A stretch of 64,000 nucleotides of DNA from Stomoxys calcitrans (taxonomy: Eukaryota; Arthropoda; Insecta; Diptera; Muscidae): assembly GCF_963082655.1 (NCBI RefSeq), contig NC_081552.1, positions 98,073,592 through 98,137,591 of the forward strand. The letters run 5' to 3'. The position numbers and the translations under genes are program-made. The notes beneath the pieces were generated by a model that saw only the letters and a list, made by a program, of their open reading frames with translations, searched no databases and had not been told where the DNA came from. This document shows, in pieces, positions 10,354 through 22,144 of the stretch. The first letter of the stretch is position 1, and the number at the start of each line of letters is the position of its first letter.

Positions 10354-11079
10354 GAGAAACTCCTTCACGTGTTCTAATGTTTCCCTTATTAACCTTAAAT
10401 GAAACTAATTCGCATTACTTTATCTGTCATTCACAGGCAACAACTTGTGACACTATCAAGTATTCATGGCTGTAAGTACTTACATTTCATATTTAACTTG
10501 CGAGGAAATATTAAAAGTTTAGAATCAAAAGGATTTTAAATGTTAAACTACGCCTGTCATCTAAAAGCTTTAGCATTCAATTAAAGGTGTTTAGATCTGT
10601 GCCAATTGTAATTGGGAAACAAAAAAATTAAAATGAATTTTTATAATGCAATCTATGCACAAACTGGTGGACAGACAAACAGCTATTGACAGAGCCTTCC
10701 CTTCAGCGTATCAACCCATAAACGAGTACGCAGGAATTATTTGCATATTCTGCAGCACATCCTCAATTGAGGAGTTATGTGGAGATGTATTAGCAATTCA
10801 AATACCTTAAGCGCTGAAAATGAATTTCAGTATGAAAGGAAATGGGAATGAGAATACAAATTAAAATTTTATGCAAACAAATACAAACCAAACAAATATG
10901 GATCTACACCATTACACAATACACGTACAGATCGTCAATTACTCTGTACTTTTTATGCGAATATGAATGACTGGGATGAAATAAGTCTGGTGTGCCCAGA
11001 ACATAGGAGTAGTACCGACATCGCTCGGCTGATAATGGAGCAAGAAATACTGCAAAATAAAAATTTTAAACAAATACCC
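10354..11079. other. Unique island, possible host intron with a microexon
   Basis: About 725 bp without similarity to any repeat family in the window. Base composition is even, and there is a splice-flanked 35-nt block at 10437-10471 (listed separately). No long open frame exists on either strand. This is the stretch most likely to be ancestral host DNA, perhaps part of a long intron on the plus strand. Confidence 0.45.
10437..10471 (+). other. Candidate 35-nt microexon
   Basis: Upstream is a pyrimidine-rich acceptor ending TCTGTCATTCACAG (AG at 10435-10436) with a possible branch site ACTAAT at 10404-10409. Downstream is a strong donor GTAAGTACT from 10472. The 35-nt block is open in two of three plus frames. 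No protein family can be named from so short a piece, and chance pairing of splice-like sites is possible. Confidence 0.35.
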
Positions 11080-11234
11080 TATCGAGAGGCAGGCTTATAT
11101 GGGAGTTATATTAGGCTTTAAACCGATACGATTTAGATATTGGAGGTCATCATCGTACAAAATTTCAAACAAATCGAATAAGAGTTACGCTCACTAGAGG
11201 CGCAGAAAGTAAAACTGGAAGTTCGGTTTACAGT
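11080..11234 (+). mobile_element. Single diverged A/E array unit
   Basis: It contains GGCTTATATGGGAGTTATAT, TTTAAACCGATACGATTTAG, ACAAAATTTCAAACAAATCG and GGCGCAGAAAGTAAAACTGG, the order found in the first unit of A and E arrays. No ends remain. Confidence 0.5.
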
Positions 11235-11239
11235 TTGAA

Positions 11240-11352
11240 TAAAAAATAATAGCTATTTTAATTTTTTTTTAAAAACTAATTATTTATTCATCAATAATTA
11301 TCATGTCACCTTCAAAATAATCCCCCTTCAGATATTTTTTCCACATTTTTCA
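11240..11352 (-). pseudogene. Tc1/mariner-type transposase C-terminal scrap
   Basis: On the minus strand the frame reads KMWKKYLKGDYFEGDMIIID and then a stop at about 11284-11286. GDYFEGD just before the stop is a common C-terminal signature of insect mariner-superfamily transposases. Everything upstream is missing where an A element begins (11353), so it is a short dead fragment, and it is not the same family as the mariner at 55383. Confidence 0.6.
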
Positions 11353-12016
11353 GTTTTTTTTTTTTTATACCCTCCACCATAGGATGGGGGGTATACTAAT
11401 TTCGTCATTCTGTTTGTAACTAGTCGAAATATTCGTCTGAGACCCCATAAAGTATATATATTCTTGATCGTCGTGAAATTTTATGTCGATCTAGCCATGT
11501 CCGTCCGTCTGTCCGTCCGTCCGTCCGTCCGTCTGTCTGTCGAAAGCACGCTAACTTCCGAAGGAGTAAAGCTAGCCTCTTGAAATTTTGCACAAATACT
11601 TCTTATTAGTGTAGGTCGGTTGGTATTGCAAATGGGCTATATCGGTCCATGTTTTGATATAGCTGCCATATAAACCGATCTTGGGTCTTGACTTCTTGAG
11701 CCTCTACAGTGCGCAATTCTTATCCGATTGGAATGAAATTTTGCACGACGTGTTTTGTTATGATATCCAACAACTGTACCAAGTAGGGATCAAATCGGTT
11801 CATAACCTGATATAGCTGCCATATAAACCGATCTTGGGTCTTGACGTCTTGAGCCTCTAGAGTGCGCAATACTGTGCCAAGTATTGATTAAATCGGTTCA
11901 TAACCTGATATAGCTGCCATATAAACCGATCTTGGGTCTTGACTTCTTGAGCCTCTAGAGTGCGCAATTCTTATCCGATTGGAATGAAATTTTGCACGAC
12001 GTGTTTTATTATGATA
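11353..12016 (-). mobile_element. Family A element, head missing
   Basis: The tail (TATACCCTCCACCATAGG, TA tract and a (GTCC)n run at 11500-11540) is intact. Two full and one shortened array units follow, and the element stops in CCAACAACTGTGCC. The missing part includes the whole head. Confidence 0.82.
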
Positions 12017-12124
12017 TCCAACAACTGTGCCCTAAAGTTGGTCACCACAGTATTTCGTCAATTTGTTGGGCCTGCCAAATCTTCGTTTGTTGCCCGATTT
12101 CCAATTTCGGGAATATTCTACTTT
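12017..12124. other. Short unassigned stretch
   Basis: About 110 bp between a broken A array and a B tail. One plus frame is open for about 30 codons, but I recognise nothing in it. Too short to classify. Confidence 0.3.
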
Positions 12125-12857
12125 TAATTTGTATACTCACTACCGAAGAATGGGGTTATATTCATTTTGTCATTCCGTTTGCAACACATCGAAATATCCA
12201 TTTCCGACCCTATAAGGTATATATATTCTTGATCAGCGTAAAAATCTAAGACAATCCAGCCATGTCCGTCCGTGTGTCTGTTGAAATCACGGTAAAGTCT
12301 TTAAATATAAAGACATTGAGCTAAAACTTTGCACAGATTCATTATTGTTCAAAAGCAGGTTAAGTTCGAAGATGCGCTATATCGGACTATATCTTGATAT
12401 AGCTGCCATATAGACCGATCCGCCGATTTAGGGTCTTAGGCCTATAAAAGCCACATTTATTATTTAGGCCCTTCGACTTCATTCTTCAATTTGGCCCAGA
12501 TCGGTCCAGATTTGAATGTAGCTGCCATATAGACCTATCTCTCGATTTACAGTTTTGGGGCAATAAAAGGCGCATTTATTGTCCGATGTCGCCGAAATTT
12601 GGGACAGTGAGTTGTGTTATGCTCTTCGACATTCTACTTAAATTTTTCTCAGATCGGTTCAGATTTGAATATATCTGTCATATGGATCGATATCTCAATT
12701 TAAAGTCTTGGGCCCATAAAAGACTCATTTATAATCCGATTTCACTGAAATTTGACACAGTGACTTATGTAAGGCTTTTCAACATCCGTGTCGTGTATGG
12801 CTCATATGGGTTTATTTTTAGAGATAGCTACTTAAAATCCAATTTTTTAATACACGG
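12125..12857 (-). mobile_element. Family B element broken by a Helitron
   Basis: Tail first (ATACTCACTACCGAAGAATG), then three array units near 12400, 12520 and 12680, then the B region just inside the head, ending in TTAATACACG at the C Helitron. A (T)5ACTTGTTT scrap after 14870 may be the other end of the same B copy. Confidence 0.75.
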
Positions 12858-14874
12858 CTAGCTGAACCGGGCCCGCTCCGCTGCGCCTTCTTTCACTTTA
12901 TATGGAACAAAAGTTTCCTTGGAATATTTTTTTTCGACAATTAAAGATCTTTTAGTGAAATACCATGCAAACTTGACTAACAGTTTACCAATATAAGTTC
13001 CTGAATCCCACATGATCTTTATTGGTCTACGAATTAAAGTTTGGATGTAAGGTGTGCTGCATTCTTAAAATACTTCATTTCAGCCCGACATTCTCATGAT
13101 GTCTGATTTAGTGGTGTTTTCGGGGGAGAGGTGGTCCCCCAGACACTTGGCCTTGAAAAAATATCAGCATCGTTTTCTTCTCTCAAATACCATTTATTTA
13201 AACCCCATATTGCCATTGGCTTAAGAGGAGTTTATAGGATGAGGCGTCCCCCAAACACATGACCCCAAAATAGGTTAGCAACTTTGTTTTCTAATCTCAA
13301 ATACCTTTCATTTGAGCTACATGGCATGGTCAGGCAGGCATGGTCGAACAATTTTTTTTCTTTGGGGTTGTTTTGTCCTATATGGTCCTACATTCCCAAA
13401 TACCTTTATTTGAGCCCTATATTGCGATGGTCATTAAAAATTGCTGTTTGTGGGGTATTTTGGGAAAGGGGTAGATCCCCAGAAAATTGGTCCCGAAAAT
13501 TGATATCAATTCTTGCTCTACCCACCAATTCCTTTCATTTAAGCTCCACATTTACATGGTCGGTAAATATGCCCGATTTAGGGGTTTTTTGGGGATTGGG
13601 GTGGTCGCCCAAATACTAAGCCCAGAAAATATATCAGCAACGTTCTCTATTCTCATATATCTATATATCATTAATTTGAACCCCATATTGCATTGCCCTC
13701 AAAATTGGATATCAAATTCGTTTTCTAATCTCATTTAAACTCCTTATTGCAAAATTCAGCAAATATGTCCGGTTTGGGGTATTGGCCCTAAAAACTATGA
13801 ATATTTAGTTCCACTCTCTTTATGATCCAAATTGTCTTGGTGAGCAAATATGTCCTATTTGGGGGTTGTTATGGTGGTGGGACGTCCGCTAGACAGTTTG
13901 CCCCTTATGTTGATATCAGATACGTGGTCTACTCCCAAATACCTTTAATTTGAGCCTCATATGTCCATAGTCGGCAAACATGACCGGTTTGGGGAGTGTT
14001 TTGTGTGATGGGCGGCAATTCAGTGAGTTGGCCTTGAAAATATATATCGGATTCGTGTTCTACTTTAAAAACCCTCTTATTTGAGCCTCATATTGCAAAA
14101 GTCAGCAAATACTTATTATTTGGGTGGTGTTCCGCGTGTGGGGTGGCCCCATAGACACTTTTCCCGAATATTGATATCAAATGCGTGCTTTACTCACAAA
14201 GACCTTTCATTTGAGGGCCATATTGCTATGGTCCTAAATTTGGCCCCTTTGGGTGATGTTTTTGGTGAGAGACGGCCCCCAAACGTTTGGTCCTATATTT
14301 GAATATCAGATTCGTAGTCTACATTCAAACTCCTTATATTTAAGCCCCATATTCCCATGGTCAGTAAATAAGTCCTGCTTGGGGGGTGTTTTGGGAAAGG
14401 GGTGGACCCCCAGAAACGTGGTCCCACATTTGGATATCAGATTCGTATTCTACCCGCAAAAACCTTTCATTTGAGTCCCATATTGCCGTGGTTGGTAAAT
14501 ATGTCCGAGTTAGGGGTGCTTTGGGGCTTGGGGTGATCCCCCTAGCACTTGGTCCGACAATTGGATATCAGATACGTTTTCTTATCCTAAATACCTTTCA
14601 TTTGATTCCCATATTGTCGTGATTGGTCTAAATATATGTTTGGTAAGTTTTAGGGTGGGGCAGCCCCCTTAGGAAACCCATCCGAAATTTGGAAACAATA
14701 ACATAATAGGAAACCCATCCGAAATTTGGAAACAAAATTTTTATTTTTAGGGTACTATATGAGAGCACACAAAATTTCGCTTAAATCGCACCACCCATCT
14801 CCGAGATCTGTCGTTTCTGAAAATTAGGAAAAGGGGCAGGGTCCGCCCCCCTTCAGATATCAAAAAACTTTTTT
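12858..14874 (-). mobile_element. Family C Helitron, 5' end lost
   Basis: On the minus strand the 3' end is GGAGCGGGCCCGGTTCAGCT followed by AG at 12858, that is an imperfect GC hairpin and terminal CTAG. The flanking base is not the expected T, so the site has mutated or been rearranged. About a dozen 130-bp units fill the body, and the stretch ends in TTTTGATATCTGAAGGGGGG near 14850. The 5' leader and TC start are absent. Confidence 0.8.
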
Positions 14875-14884
14875 ACTTGTTTGT

Positions 14885-15287
14885 TTTGCAATTTAAAACG
14901 AGACCGGCTTCCTTTTTTTTGCAATTGGCAAAGGCAGTTGATGGTTGATTTTCATTTTTATGCATAACTAGCATGCCACCGATCCGCTTCGCCACCCCAC
15001 ATTGAGTAGTACCTCCGTTTCCAAAACGGGCACCATAAGCTGATTACTGGCTTTGGTGTATGTCCATTGTGGCATGGAAGGAATAATATTCGCACTCTCT
15101 TTTCAACCACACCTCAACCCAATCTCCGTTTTTGTGTTGGACTTCCGAAAGCCCATGTAGTCACACAGTTTATAAAATTATGAAGTCTTATAATATCTGA
15201 GTATAATTTCAGAAATCTGTCCACTTCCGTAAAGAACTTCCCAAAAAGTATGAGTAATAACAGCACTTTTTCCACCACTTCGATACT
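14885..15287. other. Unassigned island, about 400 bp
   Basis: No similarity to the local repeat families. On the minus strand a frame is open at 15114-15332, but its start lies in A-element sequence and I recognise no domain. It may be host intergenic DNA. Confidence 0.35.
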
Positions 15288-15419
15288 TTTTATACCCTCC
15301 ACCATAAGATGGGGGGGTACTAATTTCGTCATTCTGATTGTAACTACTCGAAATATTCGTCTGAGACCCCATAAAGTATATATATTCTTGATCGTCGTGA
15401 CATTTTATGTCGATCTAGC

Positions 15420-15492
15420 CATGTCCGTCCGTCTGTCCGTCCGTCCGTCCGTCCGTCCGTCTGTCAGTCCGTCCGTCCGTCCGTCTGTCTGT
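15420..15492. repeat. (GTCC/GTCY)n microsatellite
   Basis: About 70 bp of GTCCGTCCGTCTGTCC-type tetranucleotides within the A tail. This (GTCY)n tract beside a conserved core and a (TA)n tract is the hallmark described for dipteran mini-me elements. It is the longest such tract on the minus-oriented copies. Confidence 0.9.
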
Positions 15493-15710
15493 CGAAAACA
15501 CGCTAACTTCCGAAGGAGTAAAGCTAGCCGCTTGAAATTTTGCACAAATACTTCTTATTAGTGTAGGTCGGTTGGTATTGTAAATGGGCCATATCGGTCC
15601 ATGTTTTGATATAGCTGCCATATAAACCGATCTTGGGTCTTGACTTCTTGAGCCTCTAGAGTGCGCAATTCTTATCCGATTGGGATGAAATTTTGCACGA
15701 CGTGTTTTGT

Positions 15711-16322
15711 TATTATATTCAATAATTGTGCCAAGTATGGTTCAAATCGGTCCATAACCTGATATAGCTGCCATATAAACCGATCTTGGGTCTTGACATC
15801 TTGAGCCTCTAGCGTGCGCAATTCTTATCCGATCAGAATAAAATTTTGCACGACGTGTTTTGTTATGACATCCAACAACTGTGCCAAGTATGGTTTAAAT
15901 CGGTCCATAACCTGATATAGTTGCCATATAAACCGATCTTGGGTCTTGACTTCTTGAGCCTCTAGCGTGCGCAATTCTTATCCGATCAGAATGAAATTTT
16001 GCACGACGTGTTTTGTTATTATATTCAATAATTGTGCCAAGTATGGTTCAAATCGGTCCATAACCTGATATAGCTGCCATATAAACCGATCTTGGGTCTT
16101 GACATCTTGAGCCTCTAGCGTGCGCAATTCTTATCCGATCAGAATAAAATTTTGCACGACGTGTTTTGTTATGACATCCAACAACTGTGCCAAGTATGGT
16201 TTAAATCGGTCCATAACCTGATATAGTTGCCATATAAACCGATCTTGGGTCTTGACTTCTTGAGCCTCTAGAGGACACAATTCTTATCCGATTTGAATGA
16301 ATTTTTGCACGAAGTATTTCGT
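15711..16322 (-). repeat. 306-bp higher-order repeat in a family A array
   Basis: Two adjacent 153-bp units, distinguishable by TATTATATTC versus TATGACATCC and by CTAGCGTGCG, repeat as a pair with near-identical copies 306 bp apart. This indicates a recent local duplication of a dimer, as in satellite DNA formation. Confidence 0.8.
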
Positions 16323-17152
16323 TATGATATCCAACAACTGTGCCAAGTATGGTTGAAATCGGTCTATAACCTGATATAGCTGTCATATAAACAGTTCTGG
16401 GGATTTGACTTCTTGAGCTTTTAGAGGGCGCAATTCCTATCCGATTTGGCTGAAATTTTGCATGACGTATTTTATTTTTACTTTCAACAACTGTGTCAAA
16501 TAAAGTACAAGTCGGTTCATAACCTGATATAGCTGCCATATAAACCGATCTGGGATCTTGACTTCTTGACCCTTAGAAGTCGCAATTATTATCCGATATG
16601 CCTGAAATTTTGTACGACGGATCCTCCCATGACCATCAACAAACGTGTTTATTATGGTCTGAATCGGTCTATAGCCCGATACAGATCCCATATAAATCGT
16701 TCTCTCTATTTTACTTCGTGAGCCCCAATGGGCACAATTCTTATACGAATTGGCTGAAATTTTACACAGGTCTCCAACATATATTTTGGAGAACCGGTTT
16801 TGGTCCGAACCGGACCATATCTTGATATCGTTTTAATAGTAGAGCAACTCTTTTCTTATATCCTTTTTTGCCTAAGAAGAGATGCCGGGAAAAGAACTCG
16901 ACAAATGCGATCCATGGTGGAGGGTATATAAGATTCGGCCCGGCCGAACTTAGCACGCTTTTACTTGTTTTTTCTAAATGTTGTAATACCCAACCTTGAC
17001 AGTTTTTGCTCAATCGATAACAAAGCTAAAACTGCAACTAAAGCGTGATTTGTTATGTATTATCCTTTTGGCAAAACTGGTTTAAACACTTCACGTACGT
17101 TTCGTGTTTTGTTTCACTGTCAAACATCATCAGTTTGGTCTATGATTTAATC

Positions 17153-17795
17153 ATGAATTGTCTTACAATCGAACAACGCTTGCAAATTATTGAATTTTAT
17201 TATCAAAATGCGTGCTCTGTTCATCGCGCGCTTCATCCATTGAACGACGAAGCTCTTTTTTGGCTCAGTGGATACGTAAATAAGCTAAATTTTTGATTTT
17301 CGACTGAAGACTAGCTAAAAACATTGCAAGAGCATTACAATGCATCCAGAAAAATTCACAGTTTGGTTCTGTTTGTAGACTGTATTGGACCGTACTTTTT
17401 CAAAGATGATGCGAATCGTAAGGTAACTGTGAATGGTGATCGCTACCGTGGGATGATATCCCACTTATTCTGGCCCAAAATGCAAGAGCATGACATAGGG
17501 TTTCAACAAGACGGTGCCACATGCCACACAGTTCGGTGAACATTTTATTTCACATTCGGGACCGGTAAATTGGCCTTCTAGATCGTGCGAAGTAACACCC
17601 TTAGACTATTTTTTGCGGGGCTATGTTAAAGCTCATGTCAATACAGACAAACCCGTTTCAATTAAATGACAAACATTTATTCGTGAGATACCGGCCGAAA
17701 TGTTGGAATGAGTATGCCAAAATTACATTAAGAGGATGGACCATTTGAGGTGCAGTCACGGTCAACATTTGCATGAAATAATCATCGAAAATTAA
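17153..17795 (+). pseudogene. Tc1/mariner-superfamily transposase relic
   Basis: From an ATG at 17153 the frame opens with MNCLTIEQRLQIIEFYYQNA, the N-terminal helix-turn-helix start of a widespread insect transposase group (DUF4817-like, my recollection of the family). After VHRALHP there is a large deletion straight to NDEALFWLSGYVNK of the catalytic domain. Downstream pieces include GPYFFKDDANRKVTVNGDRY, the second catalytic Asp in FQQDGATCHT (near 17505) and the third in LDYFLRGYVKAHV (near 17605). Several frameshifts and stops break the frame, so it is inactive. The TIRs are not clear to me. Confidence 0.8.
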
Positions 17796-17869
17796 AATAT
17801 ATGGACCCTACAATCGGTTCAAATAAAGATTTCATGCATTTTTCTGAATTGTATGTGTTTTTTTTTGAA

Positions 17870-18723
17870 AAACTTTCCCATAGCTCTTACAAAATCACCC
17901 TTTTTTATACCATTTTTAAGAGCTACAACTCAATCGCTGAAAAAGTACCATTTTGTTCCTAAATGAACAAGTTAAAAGAAGTTTCTAGTCGCGAAATATA
18001 TATTGTCAAGGTGTACCTGTTTCCCAAATTTCAGAGCTGTAGCTCCGTCTATAAAGATAGTACTATTTTGTACCATTCAGTACCGAATAAACAAAGAGTA
18101 AGTACCACTTTGTACATTTTAGTACAAATTCCAAAAAAAATCTTTTAGTTGGTCAATATATATTGTCTAGGTGTATATGTATTCAAAATTTTAGCTCAAT
18201 CCGTTTAGAAAGTACCATTTTGATCATTTTAATACCGATATGCACGATTTTCGAAAAAACCTTTTTGTCGCCCAATATAAACTGCCAATTTGTAATTGAG
18301 TCGCAATTTTGAGAGCGATAGCTCAATCGGTAAATAAAGTACCTTTTACAGGTTTTAGTGCATAATGTACTAATTACAAAAAATCCGATAAATACCGCAA
18401 GGTGTATATACATCCCAGTTTTTAGAGCTTTAGCTTAATCCGTTTATAAGGTACATATGTACGTTTAAGTTCCTAAATGTACAAATTTAGTACCAATTTG
18501 TACGTTTTAGTATCCAAGTGTACTAATTTTAGAAAAAGTTGGCTAGTCCCCTAGTACAACTGTCAAAGTGTAACAATTTCCCAATTTTGAGAGCGTTAGC
18601 TTAATCCGTAAAGAAGGTACCCTTTTGCACGTTTAAGAACTTAAATATACGGATCTCAAAAACATCTTATAGTCGCCCGATATATTCTGCCAAGGTGTAA
18701 CTGAATCCCGAATTCTCAAAAAA
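17870..18723 (+). repeat. Family D array, first block
   Basis: Irregular repeats of about 120-160 bp contain AGTACCATTTTGTACGTTTT-like phrases, GTCGCCCGATATATTCTG, AAGGTGTAACTG and CCAAATTTCAGAGCTCTAGC. Some half-dozen units are visible. Orientation is arbitrary. It has no coding frame and no ends I can define, and is interrupted at 18724 by a B element. Confidence 0.65.
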
Positions 18724-19803
18724 AAAGTAAAAAGGCGTTAAGTTCAGCCGGACCGAACTTTGGATACCCACCATCTCGGGTATATGTGTAAACCACCTTC
18801 CATCAAAATCCCTATGTCCCATATCAGTTATATCGAAATATGTTCCGATTTGGACCAAATACTAATCGGAACAAGACATTGTTCAATTGAGTATAACAAA
18901 ATATTGGCCTTTTTAGAAGCTATATCTAAAAATAAACCGATCTGAACCATATACGACACAGATGTCGAAAAGCCTAACATAAGTCACTGTGTCTAATTTC
19001 AGTGAAATCAGATTATAAATGCGCCTTTTATGGGGCCAAGGCTTTAAATCGAGAGATCGGTCTAAATGGCAGTTTTATCCAAATCTGCACCGATTTGAGT
19101 TTAGTTGCAGAAAAATGTCGAAGAGTCTAACACAACTCACTGTCCCAAATATCAGCGAAATCCGACAATAAATGCGCCTTTTATGGCCCCAAAACCTAAA
19201 ACCGAGATATCGGTCTATATGACAACTATATAAAAATCTGGACCGATCTGTACCATATTTCAGGAGTGTGACAAGGGGCATAACTAAACTCACTGTCCCA
19301 AACTTCGGCTTATTCTTGGGTCTATGAAATGCGTTTCATGAACCCAAGACCTTAAATCGAGAGTTCGGTCTATATGGCAGCTATATCAAAATCTCAACCG
19401 ATCTGGACCCAATTGACGAGAGATGACGAAGGGCCTAACACAACTCACTGTCCTAAATTTCAGCAAAATCGGATAATAAATGTGGCTTTTATAGGCCTAA
19501 GACCTAAATCGGCGGATCGGTCTATGTAGGGGCTATATCAAGATATAGACCGATAGAGCCCATCTTAGAACTTAAAGTGCTTATGGACAAAAAAAGAACC
19601 TGCGCAAAATTTCAGCTCAATATCTCTATTTTTAAAGATTGTAGCGTGATTTCAACAGACAGACGGACGGACATGTCTAGATCGTCTTAGATTTTTACGC
19701 TGATAAAGAATATATATACCTTATAGGGTCGGAAACGGATATTTTGATTTTGCAAACAGAATGACAAAATGAATATACCCCATCGTTCGGCGGTGGGTAT
19801 AAT
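18724..19803 (+). mobile_element. Family B element, complete, inserted in family D
   Basis: Head AAGTAAAAAGGCGTTAAG, palindrome with two changes, ATACCCACCATC, three to four array units (19060, 19205, 19365, 19515) and a full tail to GGCGGTGGGTATAATAAA. Family D sequence continues on both sides, so the insertion is younger than the D array. Confidence 0.85.
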
Positions 19804-19855
19804 AAATTACAAATTTGTGTGTTTTAGTACCAAAATGTACGAATTTCAAAAAAAT
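19804..19855 (+). repeat. Family D scrap between B and A
   Basis: About 50 bp with GTGTGTTTTAGTACCAAAAT and ACGAATTTCAAAAAAATC, clearly family D, left between two insertions. Confidence 0.6.
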
Positions 19856-20497
19856 CAAGAAGTAAAATAGAGAGATCGATTTATATGGGAGCTGTATCGG
19901 CCTATAGACCGATTCAGACCATAATACACACGTATATTAATGGTCATGAGAGAATCCGTCGTACAAAATTTCAGGCAAATCGGATAATAATTGCGACCTC
20001 TAGAGGCTCAAGAAGTCAAGAACCCAGATCGGTTTATATGACAGCTATATAAGGTTATGGACCGACTTGAACCATACTTGGCACAGTTTTTGGATATCGT
20101 AACAAAACACGTCGTGCAAAATTTCATTCCAATCGGATAAGAATTGCGCACTCTAGAGGCTCAAGAAGTCAAGATCCCAGATCGGTTTATATGACAGCTA
20201 TATCAAAACATGGACCGATATGTCCCATTTACAATACCAACCGACCTACACTAATTAGAAGTATTTGTGCAAAATTTCAAGTGGCTAGCTGTACTCCTTC
20301 GGAAGTTAGCGTGCTTTCGACAGACAGACGGACGGACGGACGGACAGACGGACGGACATGGCTAGATCGACATAAAATTTCACGACGATCAAGAATATAT
20401 ATATACTTTATGGGGTCTCAGACGAATATTTCGAGTAGTTACAATCAGAATAACGAAATTAGTATACCCCCCATCTTATGGTGGAGGGTATAAAAAT
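19856..20497 (+). mobile_element. Family A element, head deleted (2 units)
   Basis: It begins at AGTAAAATAGAGAGATCG, just before the array, has two array units and a complete tail: (GACG)n at 20330-20358, core, (TA)n and closing repeat. The head and palindrome are missing. Confidence 0.85.
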
Positions 20498-20498
20498 A

Positions 20499-21147
20499 AC
20501 AAGTAAAAGCGTGCTTAGTTCGGCCGGGCCGAATCTTATATGCCCTCCACCATGGATCGCATTTGTCGAGTTCTTTTCCCGGCATCTCTTAAATTAAATC
20601 ATCTCTCAAATTTTATGTTTGAGACCTGTGTAAAATGTCAGCCAATTGGAATAAGAATTGGGGGCTCAAGAAGTAAAATAGAGAGAGCGATTTATATGGG
20701 AGCTGTATCGGGTTATTGACAGATTCAGACCATAATACACACGTATGTTGCTGGTCATAAGAGGATCCGTCGTACAAAATTTCATTCCAATCGGATAAGA
20801 ATTGCGCACTCTAGAGGCTCAAGAATTTAAGACCCAAGATCGGTTTATATGGCAGCTATATCAAAACATGGACCGATATGACCCATTTACAATACCAACC
20901 GACCTACACTAATAAGAAGTATTTGTGCAAAATTTCAAGCGGCTAGCTTTACTTTTTCGGAAGTTAGCGTGCTTTCGAAAGACAGACGGACGGACGGACA
21001 GACGGACGGACATGGCTAGATCGACATAAAATGTCGCGACAATCAAGAACATATATACTTTATGAGGTCTCAGGCGTATATTTCGAGTAGTTACAAACAG
21101 AATGACGAAATTAGTATACCCCCAAACCTGTGGTGGAGGGTATAAAA
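20499..21147 (+). mobile_element. Family A element with internal deletions (1 unit)
   Basis: Intact head from CAAGTAAAAGCGTGCTTAG, then a deletion removes most of the region after the CGGCATCTCTT motif. One array unit and a full tail remain. It directly follows the previous A copy with almost no spacer, giving a head-to-tail pair. Confidence 0.85.
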
Positions 21148-21491
21148 ATTTCTTGTCGCCCAATATATTTTGTAAAGGTGTAACTCTATCTCAAATTTCA
21201 TTGCTCCAGCTCAATCCGTAAAGAAAGTACAAACATCTTATAGTCGCCCGATATATTATGTCAAGGTGTAAGTGAATTCCGAATTTCAGAGCTCTAGCTC
21301 AATCCCCAAAAAGGTACAAATTTGTATGTTTTAGTACCTAAATGTACGAATTTCAAAAAAAAAATCTTCTTGTCGCCCGATATATTCTATGAAGGTGTAA
21401 CTGTAAATGCAATTTCGGAGCTCTAGCACAATCCATAAGGATAGTACCATCTTTTTCGTTTTAGTACCTAAATATTCGAATTTGAAAAAAA
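21148..21491 (+). repeat. Family D array, second block
   Basis: Three units: anchors GTCGCCCAATATATT at 21154, GTCGCCCGATATATT at 21243 and again at 21371. It holds the same TAGTACCTAAATGTACGAAT phrase as the other D blocks. A copies flank both sides. Confidence 0.65.
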
Positions 21492-22144
21492 AACAAGTAA
21501 AAGCGTGCCAAGTTCGGCCAGGCCGAATCTTATATACCCTCCACCAAGGATCGCATTTGTCGAGTTCTTTTCCCGGCATCTCTTCTTAGTCAAAAGAGGA
21601 TATAAGAAAAGATTTGCTCTGCTATTACAGCGATATCAATATATGGTCCGGTTTGGACCACAATTAAATTATATGTTGGAGACCTGTGTAAAATGTCAGC
21701 CAATTCGAATAAGAATTGCGCACTTTGGGGCGCTCATTAGGTAAAATAGAGAGATCGATTTATATGGGAGCTGTATCGGGCTATAGACCGATTTAGACCA
21801 TAATAAATACATATGTTGATGGTCATGAGAGGATCCGTCGTGCAAAATTTCAGGCAGCGGCGGTTTATATGGCAGCTATATCAGGTTATGGACCGATTTG
21901 AATCATACTTGGCACAGTAGTTTACAATACCAACCGACCTACACTAATAAGAAGTGTTTGAGTAAAATTTCAAGCGGCTAGCTTTACTCCTTCGGAAGTT
22001 AGCGTGCTTTCGACAGACAGACCGACGGACATGGCTGGATCGACATAAAATATCACGACGATCAAGAATATATATACTTTATGGAGTAGTTACAAACAGA
22101 ATGACGAAATTAGTATACCCTCCATCCTATGGTGGAGGGTATAA
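21492..22144 (+). mobile_element. Family A element, short (1 unit)
   Basis: Full head starting after a poly(A) of family D, a single array unit near 21868, then an early switch to the terminal segment TTTACAATACCAACCGACC. The (GACG)n tract is only about three repeats, and part of the core is deleted before ATGGTGGAGGGTATAAAA. Confidence 0.85.

Larger units (their letters stand above)
15288..16972 (-). mobile_element. Family A element, complete (7 array units)
   Basis: Tail at 15290-15500 with an expanded (GTCC)n microsatellite, seven array units between about 15600 and 16590, and a full head ending CAAGTAAAAGCGTGCTAAG at the right. Units 2-5 form a higher-order pattern: the block containing TATTATATTCAATAATTG at 15711 recurs at 16017, 306 bp later. 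Confidence 0.9.
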
